This document shows positions 1 through 6,949 of a DNA stretch of 13,580 nucleotides, piece by piece (the first letter of the stretch is position 1; each line of letters starts with the position of its first letter). The notes beneath the pieces were generated by a model that saw only the letters and a list, made by a program, of their open reading frames with translations, had not been told where the DNA came from and made no database searches. The position numbers were made by a program, and so were the translations under genes. This DNA is from Larix sibirica (Eukaryota; Streptophyta; Pinopsida; Pinales; Pinaceae): contig NWUY0300020363.1 of the NCBI GenBank assembly GCA_004151065.3, positions 29,536 through 43,115 on the forward strand, in the 5' to 3' direction.

Positions 1-39
1 CCAACCACCCAAACTACAACCAATGAACTTAATTAATTT

Positions 40-326
40 GAAGTTTCTACACAAAGTAATTTCATAATAAATACGATCATGCATTCTTTAATTAAATTAA
101 TATTTTTAGTTATTCTATTAAATAGAGATTGAGATAGGTCTTGGACTTTTCATTTGATTAGAAGTTTCTACACAAAGTGATATAGTATTCAATACAATGA
201 TGGATTCTCTCATTAGATTAATGTTTTTATTTTGTGTTTTGATATTAAATACGGGGTATTGGTATATATTAATTTATTTAAATTAATTATCAGGTTGAAA
301 TAGGTATTGGTCTTTTTCTTTTTTTT
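40..326. repeat. Degenerate direct repeat, period about 121 bp
   Basis: The 18-mer gaagtttctacacaaagt occurs at 40-57 and again at 161-178. Similar sequence follows each copy: an attctttaatt/attctctcatt block, an attaaatTa-rich middle, and a block of the type ga-tgaGataggt-ttgg-ctttt at about 127-150 and 293-318. The second copy appears longer because of an AT-rich expansion around 255-290. No coding signal is visible in either copy. Whether this belongs to a larger dispersed element cannot be told from the window. Confidence 0.6.
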
Positions 327-550
327 ATAAAAGTTATGTCATATTTTTTAATAATATTTTACCATATCGCTTATACATGTTTTATAAAAAAATATTTTTA
401 ATTAAATTAAAAAAATTATATATATATAAATTTTTATTAGATTTGCCTTTCACCACTATTTTTATTTTATAATTAATTTTATAAGTAGAATGACCTAGTG
501 GCAATTTAAGATTTAAAAATTTTCTCGAATGTCTTTTCACATAAAATTAA
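327..550. other. AT-rich non-coding stretch
   Basis: This stretch contains homopolymer runs, a short (TA)6 run near 417-428 and no plausible reading frame. A short A-box-like string (tgacctagtgg near 490) has no matching B box. I see no gene or defined element here. Confidence 0.6.
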
Positions 551-731
551 AGTGATTATAAGCATAACTACACATCTTGACTTTGCATGCTAAGAAATCT
601 TCCTTTCACATAAAAAGATTTAAATATTGACTTTGCATGCTAAGAAATCTTCCTTTCACATATAAACATTTCAAACATTTCAAGTGATTGTAAGCATAAC
701 TACACATCTTGACTTTGCATTGTAAGAATTC
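551..731. repeat. Clustered direct repeats (50-bp and 132-bp offsets)
   Basis: A 36-bp sequence starting ttgactttgcatgctaag is perfectly repeated at 577-612 and 627-662, a 50-bp offset. A longer unit starting agtgattataagcataac (551-590) recurs at 683-720 with one mismatch, an offset of 132 bp. The pattern is what sequential local duplications would leave: a small tandem duplication nested in, or followed by, duplication of the upstream portion. The perfect identity over 36 bp suggests the 50-bp step is fairly recent. No coding content is seen. Confidence 0.85.
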
Positions 732-912
732 CATTTTTTTTCTTGTTTCACCTTTAATTTATATTAAATTAACAACAGTAGAATATTACGCTGCCCATGA
801 ATGAAGTTATCATGAAGTTTTAAGTCTGTAAAGCATCGTCGGGTAATGTGATTTATACCGTTAAGCCAGTGAGAAAACAAATCACTCCATACATAGAGAT
901 ATATGGGTGGAA
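732..912. other. Non-coding spacer, nothing recognised
   Basis: Mixed-composition spacer between the short direct repeats and the 70-78 bp array. No reading frame, RNA gene or repeat structure was found in it. Confidence 0.5.
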
Positions 913-1110
913 TTTATAAAGTGATAGGTTAGTAGTTGGAATTATTAAGCGTTTTGATTCTCTATAAGTTATGAAAATATGTAAATTAAATTATAAAGAA
1001 TGCATAGGTTGGTAGTTGAAACAACATTTTAATTTTCTTTAACTTATTAGAAAATGCAAATTATAATAAAGTGATCGATTGAATAATTAAAATTATATAT
1101 TATTATAAGA
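913..1110. repeat. Left part of degenerate 70-78 bp tandem array
   Basis: Successive units can be aligned: about 913-990, 991-1060, and a third starting at 1061. Shared landmarks are ttataaa/ttataat at the start, gataggtt-gtagttg (921-937, 1003-1018) in the middle and a tta-gaaaat-(g/t)aaa end (1046-1060). The third unit is cut off at about 1100-1110. Its missing end reappears more than 2 kb away at 3401-3416, where cactagaagatataaattat matches the ttattagaaaatgcaaattat landmark. The units are diverged, so the array is old. Confidence 0.65.
1090..1110. repeat. Target-site duplication, 3' side of minus-strand LINE
   Basis: This 21-bp segment matches 3390-3410 at 18 of 21 positions. The first 11 bases (aaattatatat) are identical and the last 10 match at 7. 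It directly abuts the T8 run at 1111-1118, which is the oligo-A tail of the minus-strand LINE. Confidence 0.75.
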
Positions 1111-1396
1111 TTTTTTTTCTTGGAAAAAAAATTCTATTTCTATTATTATAATGGAACTGAAATACATTCTTCAAGTGCTAGGAAGCACAATAGACTTAAA
1201 TATGTTTTTTCTTTTGAAACTAATTTTAAAAAATCAAAATTATTGAAAAATTTTCGAGTATTTGTAAATTTATAGTGAAACTTATATACTGTATATGTGC
1301 TTGTATATCACCAAGCCACTGTTGAATTGATCAAAATTACAAAACTGTAATCAAAGATATAAAGTATGGTTTATAACATATCTTTACAAAAATAAG

Positions 1397-1888
1397 TCAT
1401 ATAAAATCTAATCTTTCTATGATCTCAGATTTTTTACCATTTGAAAACCTCAAATATATCATTGATCCTTCTGGAAGGATTAATCCCTCCTTCGACAAAA
1501 CATTAGCCCTCACAATTTGTTCTTGGAAAATATGACAAATTCTGAAGGAGTTGTATGCACCTGTCAGACCCTTTAAATTGTTACCTATTCCTTGCATATG
1601 TAAGTTCAGAAGTTGTTGAGTTCCATTCATCCAGTTGACTACCAAAGATGAGTCATCAAAAACCTGTAAATCATTAATTTTTTCCTCACTTGCAAGTTTT
1701 AATAAAGTTCTTAAAGCCAATAATTCATCATGGTTGTTAGTGCCATGCCCACAGCTTGCTGTGAATTCAATAAAGTGATTTTCTGATAAGAAAAGAATAC
1801 CTTCCAAGCCACACTTTTTCTCATTTCCTTGACATGCACCATAAAAAAAACTCCAGCAAATATTTCTATCCAAAATTAGATCAAGCAC
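1397..1888 (-). pseudogene. RNase H domain of truncated LINE ORF2, active site eroded
   Basis: This is an open frame of about 160 codons matching the RVT_3/RNase H type domain at the C-terminus of plant LINE ORF2. In that family the domain removes RNA from the RNA/DNA hybrid during target-primed reverse transcription. Visible landmarks are FFYGACQGN (family pattern FFDGA-QGN), NNHDELLALR with the conserved Glu, VFDDSSLVVNWMNG with the third-position Asp, and a C-terminal RANVLSKEG. The first catalytic Asp has become Tyr, and the last one (usually AD in this position) reads Asn, so nuclease activity is very unlikely. The true reading frame came from upstream (higher coordinates), so the apparent Met start at 1888 is not a biological start. 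The stop at 1397-1399 is probably the original ORF2 stop, since 3' UTR-like sequence and the tail follow. Confidence 0.85.
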
Positions 1889-2110
1889 TATACCGTTTTT
1901 TGGGGATTTTTCTCCTCTTCAAAGTAAGCAGACAATGCCAAGGAGAGACTTGAAAGGATGGCTTAAAAGTGTCTTAAAAAAATATGGATTTATGAGCTAT
2001 CCATATGCCCCAGATCACCAAATAAGGAAAACATTTCCACGAACTTAAGTCTTCTCTTTCAAACCATTTTTTAAAGCACTCCTCGATAGTCAGTCCAAAC
2101 CAAATATTAT
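1889..2110 (-). pseudogene. LINE ORF2 linker between zinc-binding and RNase H domains
   Basis: The minus-strand translation contains a run with SALVWNNIS, FKKWFEREDLSSWKCF and VIWGIWIAHKSIFF, then a TAA followed by DTFKPSFQVS. This resembles the tract that joins the zinc-binding and RNase H domains in plant LINE ORF2 (typically an IWGIW-ARN-type sequence). At least one stop and one frameshift lie between here and the RNase H frame. Confidence 0.65.
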
Positions 2111-2346
2111 CTATTTGCAAACTAGTACTTATGTTATTCCAAACAAGTGCAGAATATGAGCAATTTTAAAAAAAGATGTTTTGTATTCTCTTCCGCAACT
2201 TTGCACAAACTGTAGAAGCTTGGAACCTATAGATTCTTCCTGCACAGAGAATCCCATGTCAATACCTTACCACAGAGAACCAACCATGTGAATATTTTAG
2301 TCTTATGTGTAGCCAAAGAATTCCACATAACCGACCACCACCAACA
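2111..2346 (-). pseudogene. RVT zinc-binding domain (zf-RVT) of truncated LINE
   Basis: Minus-strand translation gives WNSLATHKTKIFTWLVLCGK, a tryptophan-rich run leading to KVLTWDSLCRKN, then a TAG, YSLCKVAEENTKHLF and, after a one-base frame change, NCSYSALVW. This is the usual zf-RVT order (LW-LL-NKVLT-D-L, C-LC, HLF--C, VW). The first zinc-ligand Cys position reads Tyr, so metal binding is probably lost. The domain is associated with plant LINE RTs and is thought to contact nucleic acid. Here it is only a fossil marker. Confidence 0.75.
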
Positions 2347-3060
2347 GAAATATTGATCTAACAGTTCCCTCCACATAAGAGAATATACCTGAAAAAAATG
2401 AAGCAACCTCTAGTAGCATTCCTAGACCACACAAAAGAATCTTCTTCATCACTCAGCAAAATATGTCCTATGCATAATTCCATAATCTATTGATTCCAAA
2501 CATTAGTCCATTGTGGAAGAAGACCAATTTTATCCGCTAAAAGCTATCCATAACAGAATATATTAGAGGAAGATCTGTCCGAGACATGATTTAGGAAATA
2601 ATAACCATTCTCATTCAAGAAGGTGATTAAGGATTATGGAAGAAAAATTGAATTCCACATCCCGCAATTCCATCTTTACCAATAAGAACCTTAGTTTCAT
2701 CCCCTACTCTCCAAGTGAGTAATGACCCAACTAATGGAAAATCCTGTATTATTGCTTTCTAATGGATTGAACCTCCTCCACTTAATTTATCTGGTTTTCT
2801 AATCCAACATGTGAGCTCTGTATTTTATATATTTGGACTTGAAAATGTTCTTCCATAAACCTTGTTTCAATATAAGGTTCCAAGTTGATTTGGTTGCCAA
2901 AGAGCGACCAAATAAATGAATTTCCTTTATGCCCCATCCATCGAAGTCTTTTGGTTTAGAAATATTATTCCAAACTGTCCAATGAATCCTAGTTCCATAA
3001 CTCGAATTGCCCTTCCAAAGGAACCTAAAACATAATTTCCTACCTCTGAGATAAAAATCC
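2347..3060 (-). pseudogene. LINE ORF2 region between RT thumb and zinc-binding domain, decayed
   Basis: On the minus strand the segment near 3030-2880 translates to a FLWKGNSS, RIHWTVWNNISKPKDFDGWG, IKEIHLFGRSLA-type sequence with QGLWKNIFKSKY after it. This is the conserved connection that follows the thumb in plant L1 RTs (FLW-G, W--CKPK--GGLGI). Further along (2870-2350) translation can be followed only in pieces with stops, for example SNNTGFSISWVITH. No alternative gene was seen on either strand. Confidence 0.65.
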
Positions 3061-3385
3061 TTTAGGTATTTTAGCTAAGGAAAGCCAATAAATAGGGATA
3101 GCTGATAGCACAGCCTTAATGAGGATAAATCTTTATCTTCTTGTTAATTGGCGATTGCACCAACTATTAATATGTGCTTCAATCTTGCTCAACAACCAGT
3201 CACGGTCTGATTTTATATAGTTATTTGGTTTTAATCGGAAACCAAGGTACTTAAATCCATCATTAACTAGCAGTTGTTCTAAAGACATGAGCTCATAAAA
3301 ATGTGTTAAGGAAGCCTCATCTAAACCATTGTGATAACAAGTAGATTTCTCATAGTTAATTACCATTCTTGTAGCTAAACTAGAA
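3061..3385 (-). pseudogene. RT thumb region of truncated LINE ORF2
   Basis: The frame read from about 3385 down to 3136 contains VINYEKSTCYHNGLDEA, LLVNDGFKYLGFRLKPNNY and IEAHINSWCNRQL. After a TAA at 3133-3135 it continues in the same frame with ILIKAVLSAIPIYWLSLAKI. NxxKS followed by YLGF and then LIK-VL---P-Y is the standard order after the catalytic palm in non-LTR RTs. The palm with its YxDD motif should lie just upstream but is missing, because the sequence beyond 3390 belongs to the old tandem array. The truncation therefore removed the catalytic core. Confidence 0.85.
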
Positions 3386-3389
3386 ATAT

Positions 3390-3410
3390 AAATTATATAT
3401 CACTAGAAGA
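3390..3410. repeat. Target-site duplication, 5' side of minus-strand LINE
   Basis: Partner of 1090-1110 (18 of 21 identical, with the first 11 bases exact). It lies immediately outside the last recognisable LINE sequence and inside a unit of the flanking tandem array. Confidence 0.75.
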
Positions 3411-3530
3411 TATAAATTATAATGAAGTAATAGGATAAATAATTCAACTATAAACAATTTCATTTTTTTCTAATATATTAGAAAATATAAATTATAATAT
3501 TTAATTTTATATATTATAGAAAGACCATTT
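3401..3530. repeat. Right part of degenerate 70-78 bp tandem array
   Basis: The unit at about 3417-3491 starts ttataatgaagtaatagg and ends ttagaaaatataaa. It matches the units at 991-1060 and 913-990 in landmark order and spacing. Another partial unit starts at 3492 (ttataatatttaatttta). Together with the left part (913-1110) it shows that one continuous array was opened by the LINE insertion. Confidence 0.6.
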
Positions 3531-3938
3531 TCAAGATGTAAGAATTATGATTTAAAATGAGAAATGTTGATGTTGCATCAAAATTAATGATTTTATTAAA
3601 AGTAAATAATTATACTAGTAAAAAAGAGAATTTACAAGTCCGATCATAATTATATTTATCATTTAAGTGAATGCGTGGATCCTATATAACTATAAAACCC
3701 AAAAAGACATAATGTTCATGGTTATAATATAAATTGGTTTAATGATATTTACATATTGAAGATAAAACTATTGTCAATTTATCTACATGATAAGCAATGT
3801 TAAATGAGATACAAATAAAAAATTATATTAACAAGGAGCATAAGTAAGATATTTAGAGGAATAATAGTAGAAAATTGTAGTTGTTCGTAGAAGGCGTGAC
3901 GTTTCTAAACTTTTCCAGGACAATGGATCACTGATTGC
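3531..3938. other. AT-rich spacer and possible 5' UTR of plus-strand LINE
   Basis: No reading frame is credible here. Composition changes from AT-rich to more balanced at about 3890, close to the presumed ORF1 start at 3939, so the 5' UTR of the plus-strand LINE may occupy the last 50 bp or more. I could not find a target-site duplication that would fix the element's 5' end. A TATA-like string (ctatataactataaaa, 3682-3697) is present, but nothing else supports a promoter. Confidence 0.4.
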
Positions 3939-5418
3939 ATGGAGGTGAGCAGTGGAGGTGGTGATCCACCCCCCTCCACTAGATGAAGTCGCAACCTTCT
4001 AGGATCTAGTCTCCTCCCTCAAACCATCCTCGAAATCTCCCACATCCAAGTTCGTGAAACAATTGGAAGATAATTCCCAAATTTATGTTGCCTACAAGCT
4101 CCTCCATATCCATGGTGATTCCTCTCTTAGAATGAGGCTTAGTCAGGAAGTTTACATGCATTTGGCCTTCTTTAAGGAATATGGCCACCTGAGTCCAAAA
4201 GAACGAGATTGTGTATATCCAAGGAAAAATTTCCCATTTATTTTCTAGCCAAGGATTTATACTTTTCTCTTCGAGCATAAAGCGGTCAGAGATCTGATCT
4301 TTAGAAATGGTTTGTATTTCTACATAAATAAAGGCATGTATTTAAATAGATAGAGCCCTTATTTTGATCCAAACCTGGATGTCCCCTCGAGTGTTCCAAT
4401 CTAGGTTAGGCTCCCTCATCTCCCACACCACTAGAGGGGACCAGACTCCTTAAGCAACGTTGACAAATCCATTAGAAAACATATAGACAATGTTGAACCA
4501 AAGGAAGGAATGTTTTCATGCGCCAGGATCTACATCAAGGTCGATATGGAAAAAGAGATACCATAAGTGGTGATGCTCACTCTCTACAATTGGAGGGACC
4601 TATAGAAGCTAGATTATGTACAAAATTCTTTAAAGTGAAAAACATGTCATGAGTATGGACACTTTGCAAAAAATTGCAAAATGAACTAGGGAATCGACAC
4701 AACTACAACAAACAAGGAATATAAATTGCATATTGTGCCAAAAAATACATCCAATAGTAAGCAGCAAGGATCCTATGGGGCTCCAACCCATTTTTCCTCA
4801 TCGCAACCCCCATCAGACCCCTCCAAAAATCCCCTGTCATCGAATTCATCCACACACTAAATCTCCTTTGTCGCAATTGTTCAAGGATTCCCCCCTAAGC
4901 CTAAGCCATCCCCTATCCCACGTCAATATGTATGAGACTTCACATTAAGAAGATACTATCATTGAAAAAATCATTGTGTCAATCCAACTTGAAGATCACA
5001 CCATCCAAACCCATCCCATAGAATATTTGTCCACGCCATCCTTCTCCTTCTTAGATGATGAGAGGATCATGGATCAGCAAGAGGAGATCAATAACATTAC
5101 TAAAAACCCTTACGAGGAGAAAGGCCATTGCTTAAATCAAGGATCAAGAAAAATAATAGAATGTTGATGAGGATCGCCAATAAAAAAAGGTGGGGTGTAG
5201 ATCAGCAAAAGAAAAGTGAGAGCAAGAGGAAAATAAGGAAAAGGTCCTTAGCACTCAGATCACCATTGAAAAATATCTAGGAGGAAGAAGCCTGTCCAAC
5301 ACCATGAAAAAGGAAGGGGCTAAAGCTCCTTTGCAAAGATCAGAACAATACTAGGAAGAGCTTTGAAGCCAAGGCCTCCTCACAGGGAGGAGGAAATGAA
5401 CATAATCATTCTAAATGA
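3939..5418 (+). pseudogene. LINE ORF1 (DUF4283-like, CCHC zinc knuckle), decayed
   Basis: ORF1 of plant LINEs encodes an RNA-binding, gag-like protein. A start at 3939 reads MEVSSGGGDPPP. A probable one-base change in the C run near 3970 moves the frame to LDEVATF, a TAG at 4000-4002, then LVSSLKPSSKSPTSKFVKQL. Frame 1 then carries most of the DUF4283-like part: HKAVRDLIFRNGLYFYINKG, SPYFDPNLDVPSSVPI, IRKHIDNVEPKEGMFSCARI and YIKVDMEKEIP, with TAG, TAA and TGA codons between them. The CCHC knuckle follows. After the knuckle comes a low-complexity Ser/Pro-rich tail (FSSSQPPSDPSKNPLSS), a segment in frame 2 (about 4976-5165) and a basic stretch (KKSESKRKIRKRS, about 5209-5247) that could be nucleic-acid binding or nuclear-localising. 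The C-terminal frame is uncertain. If frame 1 is right, the stop is TGA at 5416-5418. Confidence 0.75.
4636..4677 (+). other. CCHC zinc knuckle of LINE ORF1 with first Cys codon lost
   Basis: The frame reads stop-KTCHEYGHFAKNC. This is the CX2CX4HX4C pattern with the first Cys position occupied by TGA (4636-4638). Cys 4645-4647, His 4660-4662 and Cys 4675-4677 remain. A single TGC or TGT to TGA change would explain the stop. This type of knuckle binds nucleic acid in gag-like proteins, and its place after the DUF4283-like region is the usual one in plant LINE ORF1. Confidence 0.85.
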
Positions 5419-5420
5419 TG
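5416..5420 (+). promoter_or_regulatory. Possible TGATG stop-start overlap between ORF1 and ORF2
   Basis: In frame 1 (the zinc-knuckle frame) ORF1 ends HNHSK-stop with TGA at 5416-5418. The ORF2 ATG that begins MKMIYWNFCG occupies 5418-5420, so the two share one base. Such overlaps can allow termination-reinitiation in polycistronic retrotransposon RNAs. This call depends on frame 1 being the true ORF1 C-terminal frame, which is not certain in this decayed copy. Confidence 0.35.
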
Positions 5421-5786
5421 AAAATGATCTATTGGAACTTCTGTGGGATGGGTATCAAGCAAAAAGAAGAAACTATCAAAGATCATCTGATCAATTCAGG
5501 GAAATTAGCTATCATCCTTCTTTAGGAGATAAAACTCAAGGAATATGAAATGGTATCTTCAACCAAAAAGCAATGGAGAAATTGTGATGGAGAAGTAGTC
5601 ATCTCAAGAATATCCTTAGGTGGATTATACACCCTCTAGGATCGCAACACCTCCACACTCGAATCCCAACTCCAAACTCAAGATTGGTTGTTCACAGCCC
5701 TGCTTAATTGTCAAACTAGTATCAAGTATGATCTTTTCAATATTTTCATGCCCATGGGTGAAAACGCGAAGCTGGGAAATACTTTT
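5418..5786 (+). pseudogene. N-terminal half of LINE apurinic-type endonuclease
   Basis: Translation gives MKMIYWNFCGMGIKQKEETI, a KLAIILL-stop-EIKLKE block, GEVVISRISLGGLYTL-stop-DRN, WLFTALLNCQTS and YDLFNIFMPMGENAKLG. These match the exonuclease-endonuclease-phosphatase fold of L1 endonucleases: WN with the catalytic Asn, the LLQET Glu (here after a TAG at 5523-5525) and the N-Y-P segment. In the family this domain nicks the target DNA. The homology stops at about 5785 and resumes at 6182. Confidence 0.8.
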
Positions 5787-6062
5787 ATGACAAAGGGTTT
5801 TTTCGTTGACACATGTTGGGACAGCCAATATTTATAGGAAAAATATATTTAAAATTGTATAGACTGCATCTATTCCTATACTTGACTCTCTAAAAATATT
5901 TTAGTCAAAACTGATTACTAANTTTTATGACAAAGGGGTTTTTAGTTGACACATGTTGGGATAGCCAATATTTATAGGAAAAATATATTTAAAAATTGTA
6001 TAGACTGCATCTATTCCTACACTTGCCTGTCTAAAAATATCTTAGTCAAAACTGATTACTAA
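5783..6062. repeat. Tandem duplication of about 140 bp with an ambiguous base at the junction
   Basis: 5783-5921 and 5923-6062 both start ttttatgacaaagg and end ctgattactaa. They differ at roughly eight positions, including one indel. The single n of the window (5922) lies exactly between the two copies. This can be a real tandem duplication or the scar of a contig join in which the same segment was written twice. Confidence 0.9.
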
Positions 6063-6181
6063 CTATGAAAATGTTGACGTCAACATGAAAACGAAATTTT
6101 CAAAAAACAGGCAAAATTGTTACCCAACTTCATGTTTTCACCCCTATGCACTACTTTGAAAATTAGAATTGTTGGTTATCT
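5785..6181. mobile_element. Foreign insert of about 400 bp inside the endonuclease coding region
   Basis: Endonuclease homology ends at ...GENAKLG (about 5785) and resumes at LEELTGIEID (6182) with no family residues missing, so the intervening DNA was inserted. It is AT-rich and non-coding, contains a 140-bp duplicated segment (5783-5921 and 5923-6062) and a 16-bp perfect palindrome (6071-6086). I found no terminal inverted repeats, no LTR ends and no clear target-site duplication beyond a possible cttt at both edges. It could be a MITE, a solo LTR fragment or another decayed element. The identity is unresolved. Confidence 0.6.
6071..6086. other. 16-bp perfect palindrome with TGACGTCA core
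   Basis: atgttgacgtcaacat is its own reverse complement. The core TGACGTCA is the classic bZIP (CRE/TGA-type) target. It lies inside the insert that interrupts the endonuclease, so any regulatory meaning would belong to that insert. There is no other support for function. Confidence 0.5.
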
Positions 6182-6450
6182 TTGGAGGAACTCACTGGCA
6201 TAGAAATTGATAAGAATAGCATAGTAGTCGATGACTTCAGTCTCGTTCCCAACAATAGAGAAAAACTAGGGGGAAATCCAACACGAGATTTGTTTAGAAA
6301 ACAGGTGGAAGAACTAATCTCGGAAGAGGATGTCATTGACGTAAATCCCTTGCGAGGTCACTTCACTTGGTCCAACAAAAGAATTGTTCTGGCCACATTG
6401 CATCTCAGCTTGATAGACTCCTTATCCAAGTGACCTTTACCTCTAGAATA
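6182..6450 (+). pseudogene. C-terminal half of LINE endonuclease
   Basis: The frame reads LEELTGIEIDKNSIV, VDDFSLVPNNREKLGG, FRKQVEELISEEDVIDVNP and RGHFTWSNKRI. This matches the GDFN--(x)--K-GG----------F----E---L-D--P--G--TW-N-R block of L1 endonucleases. The catalytic Asp of GDFN is kept (6233-6235), but Gly and Asn read Asp and Ser. After WSNKR a frame change breaks the IA-RLDR segment, and no clear SDH motif can be read after 6450. Confidence 0.85.
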
Positions 6451-6949
6451 TTTCTATCTCCTCCCACATAATTCCTTATGGTATTTTCAATCATAAATAT
6501 GTTTCTTTGATTCCCCAACACTTGCCAAAATTTGTTCCCATTCCCTTTTGCTTCAACCCTATGTGGCTTCAACATCCACAATCCCTTCCTCTGATCTCAA
6601 TCGAATGGTCTAAAACCTTTTGTGGCTCCCCTAACTAGATCCTTGAACAAAATCTAAAAGCAGTCAAAGTAGTAATCAAAGACTGGGCTAAATCTTCTTT
6701 TTCTTCCCCATACAAATTAAAAAAGAGCTTCAAACTAGCCTATACAAGCTTCAATTTGAAATGGAGATGGAAGAGATCACAAATCAACACCAAATGGAAG
6801 AAAAATCCCTCTATTCAAAACTCTTTAAGGTCTAGTGATCGGAAGAACAATACTGGTTTATTAAATCAAGGAATTTATGGCTCTATTTGGGAGACAGGAA
6901 TACCTCCTTTTTTCACCACCAAGCCAAAGCATAGGAGCACAAAAATAAG
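6451..6949 (+). pseudogene. LINE ORF2 connector between endonuclease and RT
   Basis: Pieces in different frames read IPFCFNPMWLQHPQ (the family's F-RFE-MW region), LEQNLKAVKVVIKDWAKSSF, LQTSLYKLQFEMEMEEI and YWFIKSRNLWLYLGDRNTSF. The last is the hallmark W-QKSR--WL--GDRNTKFFH motif just upstream of RT in plant LINEs. Two consecutive stops (TAG TGA, about 6833-6838) and at least two frameshifts are visible. Confidence 0.75.

Larger units (their letters stand above)
1111..3389 (-). mobile_element. 5'-truncated L1-type LINE (RT thumb, zinc-binding and RNase H regions)
   Basis: Read on the minus strand, conceptual translation gives in order the RT thumb region (DGFKYLGF, then IKAVLSAIPIYWL), a FLWKG segment, a WGIKEIHLFGRSLA segment, an RVT zinc-binding region (KIFTWLVLCGKVLTWDSL), a linker (VIWGIWIAHKS) and an RNase H domain. 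This is the order of the C-terminal half of plant L1 ORF2. The endonuclease, RT palm and fingers, and ORF1 are absent, so it is a typical 5'-truncated insertion. About 280 bp of 3' UTR follow the RNase H stop, ending in A8 (1111-1118, T8 on plus). The ends are set by the imperfect 21-bp duplication at 1090-1110 and 3390-3410. Frameshifts and stops are numerous, so it is a dead copy. Its thumb sequence differs clearly from that of the plus-strand LINE at 3939-10315, so it belongs to another lineage. Confidence 0.9.

Noticed and set aside
490-530. A-box-like tgacctagtgg string, possible second SINE head
   Set aside because: No B box at a proper distance; a single short motif in AT-rich DNA is not enough.
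4006-4278. Minus-strand frame of 90 codons
   Set aside because: It is antisense to the LINE ORF1 DUF4283-like region and has no recognisable domain of its own.
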